NCBI RefSeq assembly: GCF_014646355.1
Contig: NZ_BMNH01000021.1
Coordinates: 1-64,000 of the forward strand
Direction of reading: 5' to 3'
From: Nonomuraea cavernae
Lineage (GTDB): Bacteria > Actinomycetota > Actinomycetes > Streptosporangiales > Streptosporangiaceae
Length of the DNA: 64,000 bases
A program made the position numbers and the translations under genes. The notes beneath the pieces were generated by a model. That model searched no databases, was not told where the DNA came from, and saw nothing but the letters and a program-made list of their open reading frames with translations. Shown here in pieces: positions 45,463-54,047 of the stretch. Each line of letters starts with the position of its first letter. The stretch's first letter is position 1.

Positions 45463-46068
45463 TCACGGCTCCAAGGTGATTCCTTCGCGCCGGAGGTCCT
45501 CGATGATGCCGTCCACCAGCCGGGTGCTCACGGTGTGGGCCAGCTCGCCGGTCTCGCGCAGCTCACGTACGGCCGGCACCGGATCGGGGTCGGAGAACAG
45601 CCGCTCGTCCGCGTGGTCCACCGGCCGGCCGGTCGGATCGATGGTCCACCAGGAGGCTTCGAGGGCGATGCCGTTGGGGTCGCTGAAGTAGATGGAGCGC
45701 AGGAAGCCGTGGTCGATGACGTCGGTGACCTCGCATCCGTGTGCCTTGAGCCGGTCGCGCATCCTGATGAGGGCGTCCTCGTCGGGGAGGTGCAGCGACA
45801 GGTGGTCGAACTGGGCGGCGCGGGCGTAGGGGACCCCGGCCGGCTTGGCGAAGCTGTCGAGCTCCTGGTCGGTGTATTCGAAGAAGGCGATCGTGTTGCC
45901 CGGGCCCACCTCGAAGAAGTAGTGCCTGAACGCGGGGATGGCGAGGGTGGTGACCAGCCGGGCGTCGAGCACACCGTGCCAGAACCGCACGGTCGCGTCC
46001 ATGTCGGCGGTCACCAGGGCGAGGTGATGCACTCCCCGCCAGTGCATCGTTTCTGGGGTTGCGGCCAT
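45463..46068 (-). CDS. VOC-family (glyoxalase/dioxygenase-like) protein
   Basis: 201 residues. Two beta-alpha-beta-beta-beta units: GVHHLALVTADMDATVRFWH and FDHLSLHLPDEDALIRMRDR then SIYFSDPNGIALEAS. Metal ligands fit His14, His (FDHLSLH) and Glu (ALEAS). Likely a metal-dependent lyase, isomerase or ring-cleaving dioxygenase; the substrate is unknown. Monocistronic. Confidence 0.85.
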   Translation of the reverse strand: MAATPETMHWRGVHHLALVTADMDATVRFWHGVLDARLVTTLAIPAFRHYFFEVGPGNTIAFFEYTDQELDSFAKPAGVPYARAAQFDHLSLHLPDEDALIRMRDRLKAHGCEVTDVIDHGFLRSIYFSDPNGIALEASWWTIDPTGRPVDHADERLFSDPDPVPAVRELRETGELAHTVSTRLVDGIIEDLRREGITLEP

Positions 46069-46215
46069 GCGTTAACCGTACGCCTTTCAACTATTCCCGT
46101 GGAGCCAGTACCTGGTTTCGTCTCGTTCGGGTAGGCGAAAAAGACGGAACGGCGGTTGCCCCCGAAACGCGTCGATCATCAAGAAGTGCGGCACGTGGCC
46201 CGTGGAAGGAAACCG

Positions 46216-47181
46216 ATGGTGTCCCATCCCAATCTCGACCCCGAGCTCCGCGCGGGGCTGGAAGAACTGTTCGTCCCGGTGTTCGACGCGTCCACCGCGA
46301 CCATGGAGAGCATCGCCGGCCACCGGGCCGGGCTCCAGGTGATGCTGGCGGGCATTCCGGCGCCCGAGAGCGACGTCGTCATCGAGAACCGTCACGTGCC
46401 GCACCCCGACGGCGGGCCCGGCCTGCGGCTGCGCGTCTACCAGCCGGCCGGGTCCGGCACCGGGTGGCCCTGCTTCTACTGGGTGCATGGCGGCGGGATG
46501 ATCCTCGGCACCCCCGAGATGGACGACCACACCCTCGTCGGCTACGTCGAACGGCTCGGCTGCGTCGTCGTCTCGGTCGACTACCGGCTCGCCCCCGAGC
46601 ACCCCCACCCCGTGCCCGTCGAGGACTGCTACGCCGGGCTGGTGTGGACCGCCGAGCACGCCGCCGAGCTGGGCATCGACCTCGAACGGCTGGCCGTGGG
46701 CGGGATGAGCGCGGGCGGCGGGCTGGCCGCCGCGACCGTGCTGCTCGCCCGTGACAGGGGCGGCCCCGCCGTGGCCTTCCAACTGCTGCTGTCTCCCATG
46801 CTCGACGACCGCAACGCCACGCCGTCCAGCCACGAGTTCACCGAGTCCGCGTTCTGGAACCGCGAGGCCAACCTCTTCGGCTGGACCGCCCTGCTCGGCG
46901 ACCGGATGGGCGGCGACGACGTCTCCCCGTACGCCGCGCCGGCCCGGGCCGAGGATCTGTCAGGGCTGCCTCCGGCGTTCATCGACGTGGCGGAGCTGGA
47001 GGTGTTCAGGGACGAGGACCTCGACTACGCCCGGCGGCTCGTCCAGGCCGGGGTCTCGACCGAGTTCCACCTGTATCCGGGCGGTTTCCACGGCTTCGAC
47101 GCGCTGATCCCGGCCACCGAGCTGAGCCGCAGGGCCGTGGAGACCAGGTTCGCCGCGCTCTCCCGCGCCTTCCAGCGCTGA
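46216..47181 (+). CDS. Alpha/beta-hydrolase, hormone-sensitive-lipase family esterase
   Basis: 321 residues. Oxyanion motif YWVHGGGMILG, nucleophile elbow VGGMSAGGGLA, catalytic Asp in DVAELEVFRDEDLDYA and His in YPGGFHGFD. Carboxylesterase of HSL family IV; short-chain esters are expected. ATG 46216 has GGAAGGA at 5 nt; an upstream in-frame ATG at 46156 lacks one. Divergent from the VOC gene. Confidence 0.9.
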   Translation: MVSHPNLDPELRAGLEELFVPVFDASTATMESIAGHRAGLQVMLAGIPAPESDVVIENRHVPHPDGGPGLRLRVYQPAGSGTGWPCFYWVHGGGMILGTPEMDDHTLVGYVERLGCVVVSVDYRLAPEHPHPVPVEDCYAGLVWTAEHAAELGIDLERLAVGGMSAGGGLAAATVLLARDRGGPAVAFQLLLSPMLDDRNATPSSHEFTESAFWNREANLFGWTALLGDRMGGDDVSPYAAPARAEDLSGLPPAFIDVAELEVFRDEDLDYARRLVQAGVSTEFHLYPGGFHGFDALIPATELSRRAVETRFAALSRAFQR

Positions 47182-47196
47182 CCGCCGGGGGACGGG

Positions 47197-49350
47197 TCAG
47201 GCGCGGTGACGGCCTCGGCGGGAGGCCTTGTCCTTGCCTGGACCGGTCGCGGCCACCAGGGCGGGTGTGGCGATGGCATGGGACGTGACGCGGTGGCGGC
47301 GTCCGCGTGGCGTGGCCGCTCGCGTGAGCGGTTCGTCGGAACACGCGTCCGCGCCGGCGTACGCGTATTCCGCGCCGGCGTAGGTGTCCGCGCCGACGTG
47401 GGTATCGACGTACGCGTCCGCCACGCGGTCACGTCGTCCGCGCGATACGGCCTGCGGGCGCTCAATCACCCAGGGATCGCTGCCCCGGCCGCCGTCGACG
47501 CCCGAGGGGATCGGCCACAGGGCGTCCGCCCAATAGGCGTCGGTGCGCGGCTGGTCCGTACGGAGTGGGTCGGCCCGGTGGGGGTCGGATCGGTACGGCT
47601 CGGTCCGGTGGGGGTCGGCCCGGTATGGCTCGGCCCGGTGGGAGTCGGTTCGGTGGGAGTCGAGTCGGCGGGGCGAGGGCCAAGGGGACAGGTCGGCGCG
47701 GCGGGGGTCCGAGAAGCGGGGGTCGGACCAGCGCTGGTCGGCGCGGTGCGGCTCAGAGCGGTGCATGTCGGTGCGGTGCGGCTCGATGCGGTGCGGCTCG
47801 ATTCGGTGGATGTCGGCGCGATGCGTGTCGGAGGTGCGGTGGCGGCGGCCGCGCAGCGGGGCGTCGGGCGTGAAGGCCGCGGGCTCCTCGACCGGGTGGC
47901 CGCTGCGACGGCGACGGCCGTAGTAGCCGCTGTCCCTCCGATGGGCGTGCGACGGCCGCGACAGACTGTCCAGCTCCTGCCAGGCGTCGTCCAGGACCGC
48001 GAAGGGGCGGCGGGTGCGGATAGGGCTCTCGAAGGGGCGCCGGATCGGAGCCGGCGAGGGGACGGCCGCGACGGGCCGGAGTTCGCGGGTGGCGCGCTGA
48101 GGCGCCGCGAACGGCGTGAACGCGTCGAAGGCGCTGACCGCCTCGGGAATGTCCGGAACGACGACCGGGGCGAACGGCAGGGCGACCCCGACGGGAACGA
48201 GCGGTGCCGGGATGACGGGCTCGGCGATGAGCGGCGTGGCGGGCTCGACGGCTGCCGGCGCGGGGGCGGCCAGGATCGCGGTGGCCCGGATGGCGGTGCG
48301 GGGCTTGCGGCGGTGGTGACCGCGCCGGGCGGGCGCCACCGGTGACGGGACGGCGAGCAAGGGCCGTACGCGGAGCTGCTTCGTCTTGGCGACGGCGAGC
48401 ACGGCGAGGGCGGCCACCAGGGCGGAGCCGATCAGGGCGGGGGAGCCGAGCGCCGGAGCCGGATGGGAGGCGGAGGCGTCGACGAGGACGGGAAGGGGCT
48501 CGCTGGTCACCGCCTTGGTGTCGGCGGTGGCGGGTTTGGCGTGCTTGCCCTTCTTGACCGTCTGCCCGGTGCCGGTGCCGGTGGAGGGCTTGGCGGCGCT
48601 CGTGCGGGAGGTGTCGGACGACTGGGGCTTGGCGGCCTGGGCCTGAGGGGCGGCCGGGGCGCTGGCGCCCGCCTGCGGGACCTCGTCGCGGCGCTTCTGG
48701 GAGGGCTTGGTCTGGGCGTTCAGGCCGGCCTGGGGCTCCTGCTGGACCTCGGAGTAGGGGATCAGCGAGCTGAGTGGACCGTTCTGCAGCCGGCTGAGGT
48801 CCGGGGAGTTCTCGGTGGTGGGCTGGTTCGCCCGGTCGCGGGAGGCGTTCTCCCTGGCCTGCTGCTCGACCAGCCGCTGGTCGAGGCGTTCTTTGATCCG
48901 CGCCGGGTAGCCGTAGCCCACGACCTTGCTGGTGTCACGTTCCTTGCGCTTGAGCACGCCGCCGTCGATGTTGCCCTCGATGGTGTGGATCGTGTTGCCC
49001 TCGACCTTGGTCACGACGCCTACGTGGTCGATCGCGCCGATCGAGTTGGAGCCGCCCCAGTCGAAGAAGACGAAGGCGCCGGGCTCGGGCTTGCGGCCCC
49101 AGGCGTCGTTCTTCTTGAACCATCTGGCGTGTCCGACGGTCCAGGCGAACTGGCCCATCCACTCCTCGTAGCCGAGCTTGTGCGCGGCCCACGAGAGCAG
49201 CATGTCGCACCAGGGTGCGGAGCTGTAGTCGGCGTCGAACTCGACGTTCTTGCCGTACCAGTCGCCGAACTTGGTGTAGGCGCCGGACTTCTCCGAGTAG
49301 CCGAGCTGGCTCTCGAGAAGGTCGATGAACTTCTTCGTCTCTGGCGTCAT
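47197..49350 (-). CDS. CHAP-domain amidase/peptidase with membrane helix and repetitive C-terminal tail
   Basis: 717 residues. N-terminal CHAP domain (about 8-150) with catalytic Cys48 (APWCDMLLSWAAHK) and His109 (GAIDHVGVV) followed by Glu (TIEGN); it is expected to cut peptidoglycan cross-bridges or stem peptides. A low-complexity linker (about 155-300) precedes one membrane helix (about 303-322), then a basic, Pro/Ala-rich region and a tail (about 515-640) of many HR(A/T/S)(D/E)P-like repeats such as HRADIHRIEPHRIEPHRTD. No signal peptide is seen before the CHAP domain, so the topology (N-out, C-in) is unusual. Start 49350 is set by the family start MTPETKKFIDLLESQLGY; the ribosome site is weak. 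A TTGACC-16-TAGCCT promoter-like pair lies upstream. Confidence 0.8.
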   Translation of the reverse strand: MTPETKKFIDLLESQLGYSEKSGAYTKFGDWYGKNVEFDADYSSAPWCDMLLSWAAHKLGYEEWMGQFAWTVGHARWFKKNDAWGRKPEPGAFVFFDWGGSNSIGAIDHVGVVTKVEGNTIHTIEGNIDGGVLKRKERDTSKVVGYGYPARIKERLDQRLVEQQARENASRDRANQPTTENSPDLSRLQNGPLSSLIPYSEVQQEPQAGLNAQTKPSQKRRDEVPQAGASAPAAPQAQAAKPQSSDTSRTSAAKPSTGTGTGQTVKKGKHAKPATADTKAVTSEPLPVLVDASASHPAPALGSPALIGSALVAALAVLAVAKTKQLRVRPLLAVPSPVAPARRGHHRRKPRTAIRATAILAAPAPAAVEPATPLIAEPVIPAPLVPVGVALPFAPVVVPDIPEAVSAFDAFTPFAAPQRATRELRPVAAVPSPAPIRRPFESPIRTRRPFAVLDDAWQELDSLSRPSHAHRRDSGYYGRRRRSGHPVEEPAAFTPDAPLRGRRHRTSDTHRADIHRIEPHRIEPHRTDMHRSEPHRADQRWSDPRFSDPRRADLSPWPSPRRLDSHRTDSHRAEPYRADPHRTEPYRSDPHRADPLRTDQPRTDAYWADALWPIPSGVDGGRGSDPWVIERPQAVSRGRRDRVADAYVDTHVGADTYAGAEYAYAGADACSDEPLTRAATPRGRRHRVTSHAIATPALVAATGPGKDKASRRGRHRA

Positions 49351-49624
49351 GGACGTGCGGGGGAACCTTCCGGGCAAGACCGGGTTTACCACCCCAATCC
49401 TGGGTAAAGCGGGTATCCCGGGACAGGTGTGACAATCCGGAGGCCTGTACTCTTCCGTGATGAAGGAGGCTACCGTGACAAAACGGCAGGTCAAGCACGC
49501 GTCATGAGAGGGTAAAACTCTCAAGGTGGGTGAAGGTGCAGGTCAAGAGCTTGCCAGAAATGTCCCCGCAAAGTCGGTTTATGCGTAAAAGATCTACCAT
49601 GTTCTCTCGGTGAACGAGATTCGG

Positions 49625-49638
49625 TAGAACGTGTTCTA
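49625..49638. promoter_or_regulatory. KstR-like palindromic operator
   Basis: TAGAACGTGTTCTA: 6-bp perfect arms around GT, 11 nt before the thioesterase ATG. It matches the mycobacterial KstR (sterol catabolism repressor) consensus TAGAACNNGTTCTA. No kstR gene is in the window. Confidence 0.6.
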
Positions 49639-49648
49639 GGATGGGCTC

Positions 49649-50335
49649 ATGACGACCGAGGTGACCACCGGGGAGAGCGGGCTCGCAGCGCTGTGCGTGC
49701 TCGCGCAGCAGACCCGCGAGTTGATGGACGCGGTGGCGGTCACCGATGTCGGCGAGGGCGAGCTGGTGGCCGTCACCGCCGAGCTGACGGCGCTGACCGA
49801 GCGACTCAACGCCGTCCGCCGCGGCACCCCGCAGCCCTTCGAGATCGGGCCCGGCGGAACGGTCCGGCACCTGGGCAACGCCGTCACCGGCGCCGCCAAC
49901 CCGTACGCCCCGCCGGTGGTGATCGAGGCGTCGCCCGAGGGCGGGGTGCGAGCCGAGATCAGCTTCCGGCCGCTGCACGAGGGGCCTCCCGGCCTGGTGC
50001 ACGGCGGGATCAGCGCCATGGTGCTCGACCACCTGCTCGGCCAGGCGGTGGCCGTCGCCGGGTTCGCGAGCATGACCGGCACGCTCACCATCCGTTACCG
50101 CGCCCCCGTGCCGTACGGCCGGCCGCTCGTGGCGACGGCCGAATACACCCGCGCGGAGGGCCGCAAGACCTGGGCCGACGGCCGCATCGCGCTGCCTGAC
50201 GGCACGCCGCTGGTGGAGGCGACGGGCCTGTTCATCGTCCCGTCCGCCTGGCTCGGCCGAGACCCGACGGACCCCGCCCAGCTCACCCCCGGCGACGCGG
50301 GCTGGCCGCCGCCGGTCACCGGACAGGACGGTTGA
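49649..50335 (+). CDS. PaaI-family hotdog thioesterase
   Basis: 228 residues. The N-terminal helical extension (about 1-75) precedes a single hotdog domain (about 80-205) with PPGLVHGGISAMVLDHLLGQ, where the HGG turn and Asp form the acyl-thioesterase active site, and LTIRYRAPVPYGRPLVATAE. It hydrolyses acyl-CoA, probably medium or aromatic acyl groups. Preceded by a KstR-like operator, which suggests a place in sterol or fatty-acid breakdown. Convergent with an SDR gene 22 nt away. Confidence 0.88.
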   Translation: MTTEVTTGESGLAALCVLAQQTRELMDAVAVTDVGEGELVAVTAELTALTERLNAVRRGTPQPFEIGPGGTVRHLGNAVTGAANPYAPPVVIEASPEGGVRAEISFRPLHEGPPGLVHGGISAMVLDHLLGQAVAVAGFASMTGTLTIRYRAPVPYGRPLVATAEYTRAEGRKTWADGRIALPDGTPLVEATGLFIVPSAWLGRDPTDPAQLTPGDAGWPPPVTGQDG

Positions 50336-50357
50336 CCGCGGCGCGGGGTGGCGGGCT

Positions 50358-51107
50358 TCAGTAGCCGGCGCCGGTGAGCAGGCCCCCGTCCACGGTGAAC
50401 TCACTGCCCGTGCAATAGCTGGACCGCTCGGAGGCCAGGAACGCCACCACGTGTGACACCTCGACCGGTTTGGCGAAGCGCTTGATGACCATGGACTTGA
50501 CGAACGCGTCGGCGTCCACGGCCTCCATGATCTCCGGGTCCATCACCATCGAGGTGTTGATCGCCCCTGGATGGACGGAGTTGACGCGGATCTTGAACTG
50601 CGCGAGCTCGCGGGCGGCGGACTTGGTCACCCCGCGCACGCCGAACTTGGAGGCCGCGTAGGCCGACAGGCCCTCGGCGCCGACGAAGCCCTCGATCGAC
50701 GAGATGTTCACGATCGAGCCGCGGCCGGCGGCCTTCATCGGCTCGATGACCGACTTGACGCCGAGCCAGGTGCCCCTGAGGTTGACGCCGATCACCCGGT
50801 CGAAGTCGTCGAGCGTCATCTCGCTGATCCGCCGGAACTTCAGGATCCCGGCGTTGTTGACCAGCACGTCGAGCTTGCCGTAGGTCGAGACGGCCGTGTC
50901 GACGGCCCGCTCCCACTCCGACGGGTTCGTCACGTCATGACGCACGTATGTCGCCCCCGTCTCCGCGGCCAGCGCCTTGCCCTCCTCGTCCAGCACGTCG
51001 CCGAACACCACCGACGCGCCCTCCTCCAGGAACAGCCGCACATGGGCCTCGCCCATGCCGCGCGCGCCGCCGGTGATCAACGCCACCTTGCCGTCAAGCA
51101 GACCCAT
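50358..51107 (-). CDS. SDR oxidoreductase, hydroxysteroid-dehydrogenase-like
   Basis: 249 residues. Classical SDR: GGARGMG cofactor loop, NNAGILKFR, Ser in NISSIEG, YAASK (Tyr and Lys) and the C-terminal VDGGLLTG. Closest in style to actinobacterial 3-alpha/20-beta-hydroxysteroid dehydrogenases (NISSIEGFVGAEGLSAYAAS; RVNSVHPGAINTSMV). NAD(H) preference is suggested by GDVLDEEG after beta-2. ATG 51107 follows GGGAGGA. Substrate not certain. Confidence 0.88.
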   Translation of the reverse strand: MGLLDGKVALITGGARGMGEAHVRLFLEEGASVVFGDVLDEEGKALAAETGATYVRHDVTNPSEWERAVDTAVSTYGKLDVLVNNAGILKFRRISEMTLDDFDRVIGVNLRGTWLGVKSVIEPMKAAGRGSIVNISSIEGFVGAEGLSAYAASKFGVRGVTKSAARELAQFKIRVNSVHPGAINTSMVMDPEIMEAVDADAFVKSMVIKRFAKPVEVSHVVAFLASERSSYCTGSEFTVDGGLLTGAGY

Positions 51108-51237
51108 GTCGTCCTCCCGCCGCGACGGCCACCGAGGCCGCCTGCATCGATCGGCGGACGGAGACACCGCCGCCGCGATCTTCCGTACCTCGATGCCGGC
51201 GTACGGCCCCAGGTGTAGCCGATCATCGCTAGCCAAG

Positions 51238-53079
51238 CTAGTGAACGCTTGGTCCTCCGGCAAGGTCACCGCCGTCCATGAGCTCGGCGGGGGAGGAGCC
51301 GGTGGGCAGGGAGGACGCTTGCTCGGTCACGGGGGAGCCGGTGGGCAGGGAGAGCGGCTCCTCGGTCGGCTCCTCGCCTGGCTTCGTCGAGGCGGTGTGG
51401 GCAGCCGAGGTGGCGTCCTGTGACGGCGACGGGCCGGTCGGCCGGGTGGGGGTGGCCGGGCAGGCGGCGCCGTCCACGGCCGCCTCACTGACCTGCGGCC
51501 CGTTGCCGGCGGCGGGCTCGGTCAGCACGACGATGCCGAAGTGGGTGGTGACGCCGCACGCCACGCTCCCCGGAGCGCGGGTCACGCCGCTGGTGTAGAG
51601 CGTCCGTCCGGTCAGCGTGCGCGCCTCCTCGCCGACGGTCCGGGCCGGGCCGTCGCCCTCGCGCACGGTGTAGGTGATGCGCAGCCGGACCGGGCCCGTG
51701 CCGTCGGCGGTGACGCGCACCTCGCCCGCGGAGCCGCTCCACTGGACGATGGCGGCGGCGCGCACGACCGGACGCGCGTTCGCGCTGCGCCGGGCGGTGG
51801 GGCCCGGGGCGGTCCCGGTGGCGGTGGGCACGGTGGTGGGAGGGCCAGTGGGAGGACCGGTGGTGGGCGGCGCGGTGGGAGGGCCGGTGCGGATCGCGGT
51901 GGGCGTGGGGACGGCGGGCTGCGAGCCGGCCGGTCGGGAGGCGGTCGGCGCGGGCGCGGAGGAGGTGGGAGGTTCGCTCTCCTCGGTGGAACGCGCGGGG
52001 GTCGTGTCGTCGGCCGGGTCGAGCTCGCCGGCCGTCTCGGGCCGCGGCATCAGCACCGTCCCGGGACCGGGAGGCAGCTGGCCGCCCGAGAGCATGAGCG
52101 TCACCAGTACGGCGAGCACGGTCGCGGCCGCGATCCACAGGTGGGGCGGCAGCCGGGGCACCTTCGACAGCCGCTCGCGGACGGTGACCGGTGCCGGGCC
52201 GTCTCCGCTGCCGGCCTTGGCCAGCGGGAACCGCAGGGCGAGCAGCGTGGCCAGCTCGGCGAGGTGACGACGGCCGCGCTGCTCCCAGTCGGGGCCGTAG
52301 CCGGCGACCGCGTCCTCCTCCAGTTCGGCCGCGAACTGCCGGGCCGAGGCGTACCTGAGCGCCGGATCCTTGGCCAGCCCCCGCCGGAGCAGGTCGCGCA
52401 GCGTGTCGGGGACCACTTCCAGCGGCACGGGCTCCGCCAGGTGCAGGTCGCGCAGCCCCGGGACATCGTCGGCGCGGAACGGCGGCCGCCCCTTGACCGC
52501 CTCGAACAGCACGCAGGCCGCCGCGTACAGGTCGGCGGGCGGCCCCGCCTGCCCCCGCGTCCACAGCTCGGGCGACATGTACGGCGGGCTGCCCGCGGGC
52601 ACCCCAGGCTCCTCCGCGTGCACCACCACGCCGAAGTCGCCCAGCTTGGTCGTGCCGTCGGCCTGGACCAGCACGTTCCCGGGCGTGACGTCCCGGTGCG
52701 GCACCCCCTTGTCGTGGGCCGCGGCCAGCGCGAGCAGGGTCCCCTTGAGCAGTGCCAGCGCCGCCTCCGGGCTGGTCCGGCCGTGCTCGTCCAGCAGCGT
52801 GCGCAGGGACACCCCGTCGACGAGCTCCATGACCACGGCGGCCCTGGTCTGCGTCTCGACGTACTCGTAGAGCTTGACCACGTTCGGATCGTCGATCTCG
52901 ACCAGGGCGGGGGCGTCCACCCGGAAGCGTTCCATGAACTCGGCGTCCCTGCGCAGCGTCGCGTTCAGGTACTTGATCGCGACGTAGGCGCCGGTGGACT
53001 GGTAGGTGGCGAGGAAGACGCGGCCGGTGTGGCTGGCGCCCAGCTGGCGTACTTCGCGGTAACCAGGGACCAAGTCCAA
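51238..53079 (-). CDS. Membrane Ser/Thr protein kinase with degenerate glycine loop
   Basis: 613 residues. Kinase domain about 5-260: Lys36 (YVAIKYL), HRDVTPGN (Asp130), DFG 148-150 and SPPYMSPELW. The glycine loop reads QLGASHTGRVF, with Ser in place of the second Gly. One membrane helix (about 318-338), then a Pro/Thr-rich stalk and an extracellular region with two cysteines (VACGVTTHFG and DGAACPAT) and no PASTA repeats. The start is TTG (53079 or 53073; the second has better spacing from GGGGG). A linked signal or substrate is not visible. Confidence 0.85.
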   Translation of the reverse strand: MDLVPGYREVRQLGASHTGRVFLATYQSTGAYVAIKYLNATLRRDAEFMERFRVDAPALVEIDDPNVVKLYEYVETQTRAAVVMELVDGVSLRTLLDEHGRTSPEAALALLKGTLLALAAAHDKGVPHRDVTPGNVLVQADGTTKLGDFGVVVHAEEPGVPAGSPPYMSPELWTRGQAGPPADLYAAACVLFEAVKGRPPFRADDVPGLRDLHLAEPVPLEVVPDTLRDLLRRGLAKDPALRYASARQFAAELEEDAVAGYGPDWEQRGRRHLAELATLLALRFPLAKAGSGDGPAPVTVRERLSKVPRLPPHLWIAAATVLAVLVTLMLSGGQLPPGPGTVLMPRPETAGELDPADDTTPARSTEESEPPTSSAPAPTASRPAGSQPAVPTPTAIRTGPPTAPPTTGPPTGPPTTVPTATGTAPGPTARRSANARPVVRAAAIVQWSGSAGEVRVTADGTGPVRLRITYTVREGDGPARTVGEEARTLTGRTLYTSGVTRAPGSVACGVTTHFGIVVLTEPAAGNGPQVSEAAVDGAACPATPTRPTGPSPSQDATSAAHTASTKPGEEPTEEPLSLPTGSPVTEQASSLPTGSSPAELMDGGDLAGGPSVH

Positions 53080-53218
53080 CCCCCATCACGCAGCCGTCCT
53101 GAGGTTCGACGGTCTCACCCGGGGTTCCGGTTGTCACGATGGCAGATATTTCGCCGTAAGTCGCCGCATATCACCCGCTGTTACCGTCTTGTACGGTAAT
53201 GGGGCGCATGTACGCTTG

Positions 53219-53236
53219 CCCGAGCAAGCGCTCGGG
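53219..53236. promoter_or_regulatory. Inverted repeat before SDR gene
   Basis: CCCGAGC-AAGC-GCTCGGG: perfect 7-bp arms around 4 nt, 60 nt upstream of the SDR start. The core GAGCAAGCGCTC resembles TetR-family (KstR2/FadR-like) operators. Confidence 0.5.
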
Positions 53237-53295
53237 CGGGGCTGGGGGCGCAGGAAGCCGGGAGCCGCGCCTCCCGGAGCCGGGGGAGGGCTGCC

Positions 53296-54036
53296 GTGAT
53301 GGACGGGATGCGACTGGACGGCCGGACGGCCGTGGTGACCGGGGGCGCGGGCGCCATCGGCTCGGCCATCGCCACCGATTTGACGGCACTGGGCGCCCGG
53401 ACGGTGATCGCCGACGTCGACCTGCCGGGCGCGGAGAAGGTCGCCGCCGGGCTGGCCGGAGCGGTCCCGATGGCCGTCGACCTCACCTCGCCCGAGTCCG
53501 TGGAGCGGTTCTGCGGCGCCTGCGGCGAGGTGGACATCCTCGTGCACAACGCCGGGGTCTCGATCGTCGAGCCGTTCACCGAGAGCGACCCCGCCCACTG
53601 GGACCTCATGTGGCAGGTCAACCTGCGCGGTCCGATGCTGATGACCAAGCTGCTGCTGCCCGGGATGACGGCCAGGAGATGGGGCCGGCTGGTGTTCGTC
53701 TCGTCCGACGGGGCCCGCGCCGGCTCGGGCGGCGAGGGCGCCTACGCGGCGACCAAGGCGGGCCTGTTCGGCCTGGCCAAGACGCTCGCCCGGGAGGCCG
53801 CCCGGGCCGAGGTCACCTCCAACGTGGTCTGCCCCGGTCCGACCGACACCCCGATGCTGCGCCGGGTGTCGGCCGCCGAACCCGGACTGGTCGACCGGAT
53901 CGCCCGGGGCATCCCGCTGCGCCGCCTCGGCGCCCCGGCCGACGTGGCGGGGCTCGTCGCCTTCCTGTGCACCGAACGCGCCGCCTACCTCACCGGGCAG
54001 ATCCTGTCGGTGAGCGGCGGCGTGACCATGCACTGA
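53296..54036 (+). CDS. SDR-family oxidoreductase
   Basis: 246 residues; starts GTG-ATG after GGGAGG. Cofactor loop VTGGAGAIGSAIA, HNAGVSIVEPF (NNAG replaced by HNAG), Ser in FVSSDGAR, YAATK catalytic Tyr/Lys, and VVCPGPTDTPML. Classical SDR of FabG type, probably acting on a hydroxyacyl-CoA or secondary alcohol. Convergent with the serine hydrolase gene 11 nt away. Confidence 0.88.
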   Translation: MMDGMRLDGRTAVVTGGAGAIGSAIATDLTALGARTVIADVDLPGAEKVAAGLAGAVPMAVDLTSPESVERFCGACGEVDILVHNAGVSIVEPFTESDPAHWDLMWQVNLRGPMLMTKLLLPGMTARRWGRLVFVSSDGARAGSGGEGAYAATKAGLFGLAKTLAREAARAEVTSNVVCPGPTDTPMLRRVSAAEPGLVDRIARGIPLRRLGAPADVAGLVAFLCTERAAYLTGQILSVSGGVTMH

Positions 54037-54047
54037 GCGCCGTGCGG

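Noticed and set aside
49351..49648. c-di-AMP (ydaO) riboswitch upstream of the CHAP gene
   Set aside because: Such leaders often precede cell-wall hydrolase genes, and the about 110-nt leader has pairing GGG/CCC segments, but the conserved ydaO core strings could not be matched by eye. A covariance-model scan would decide.
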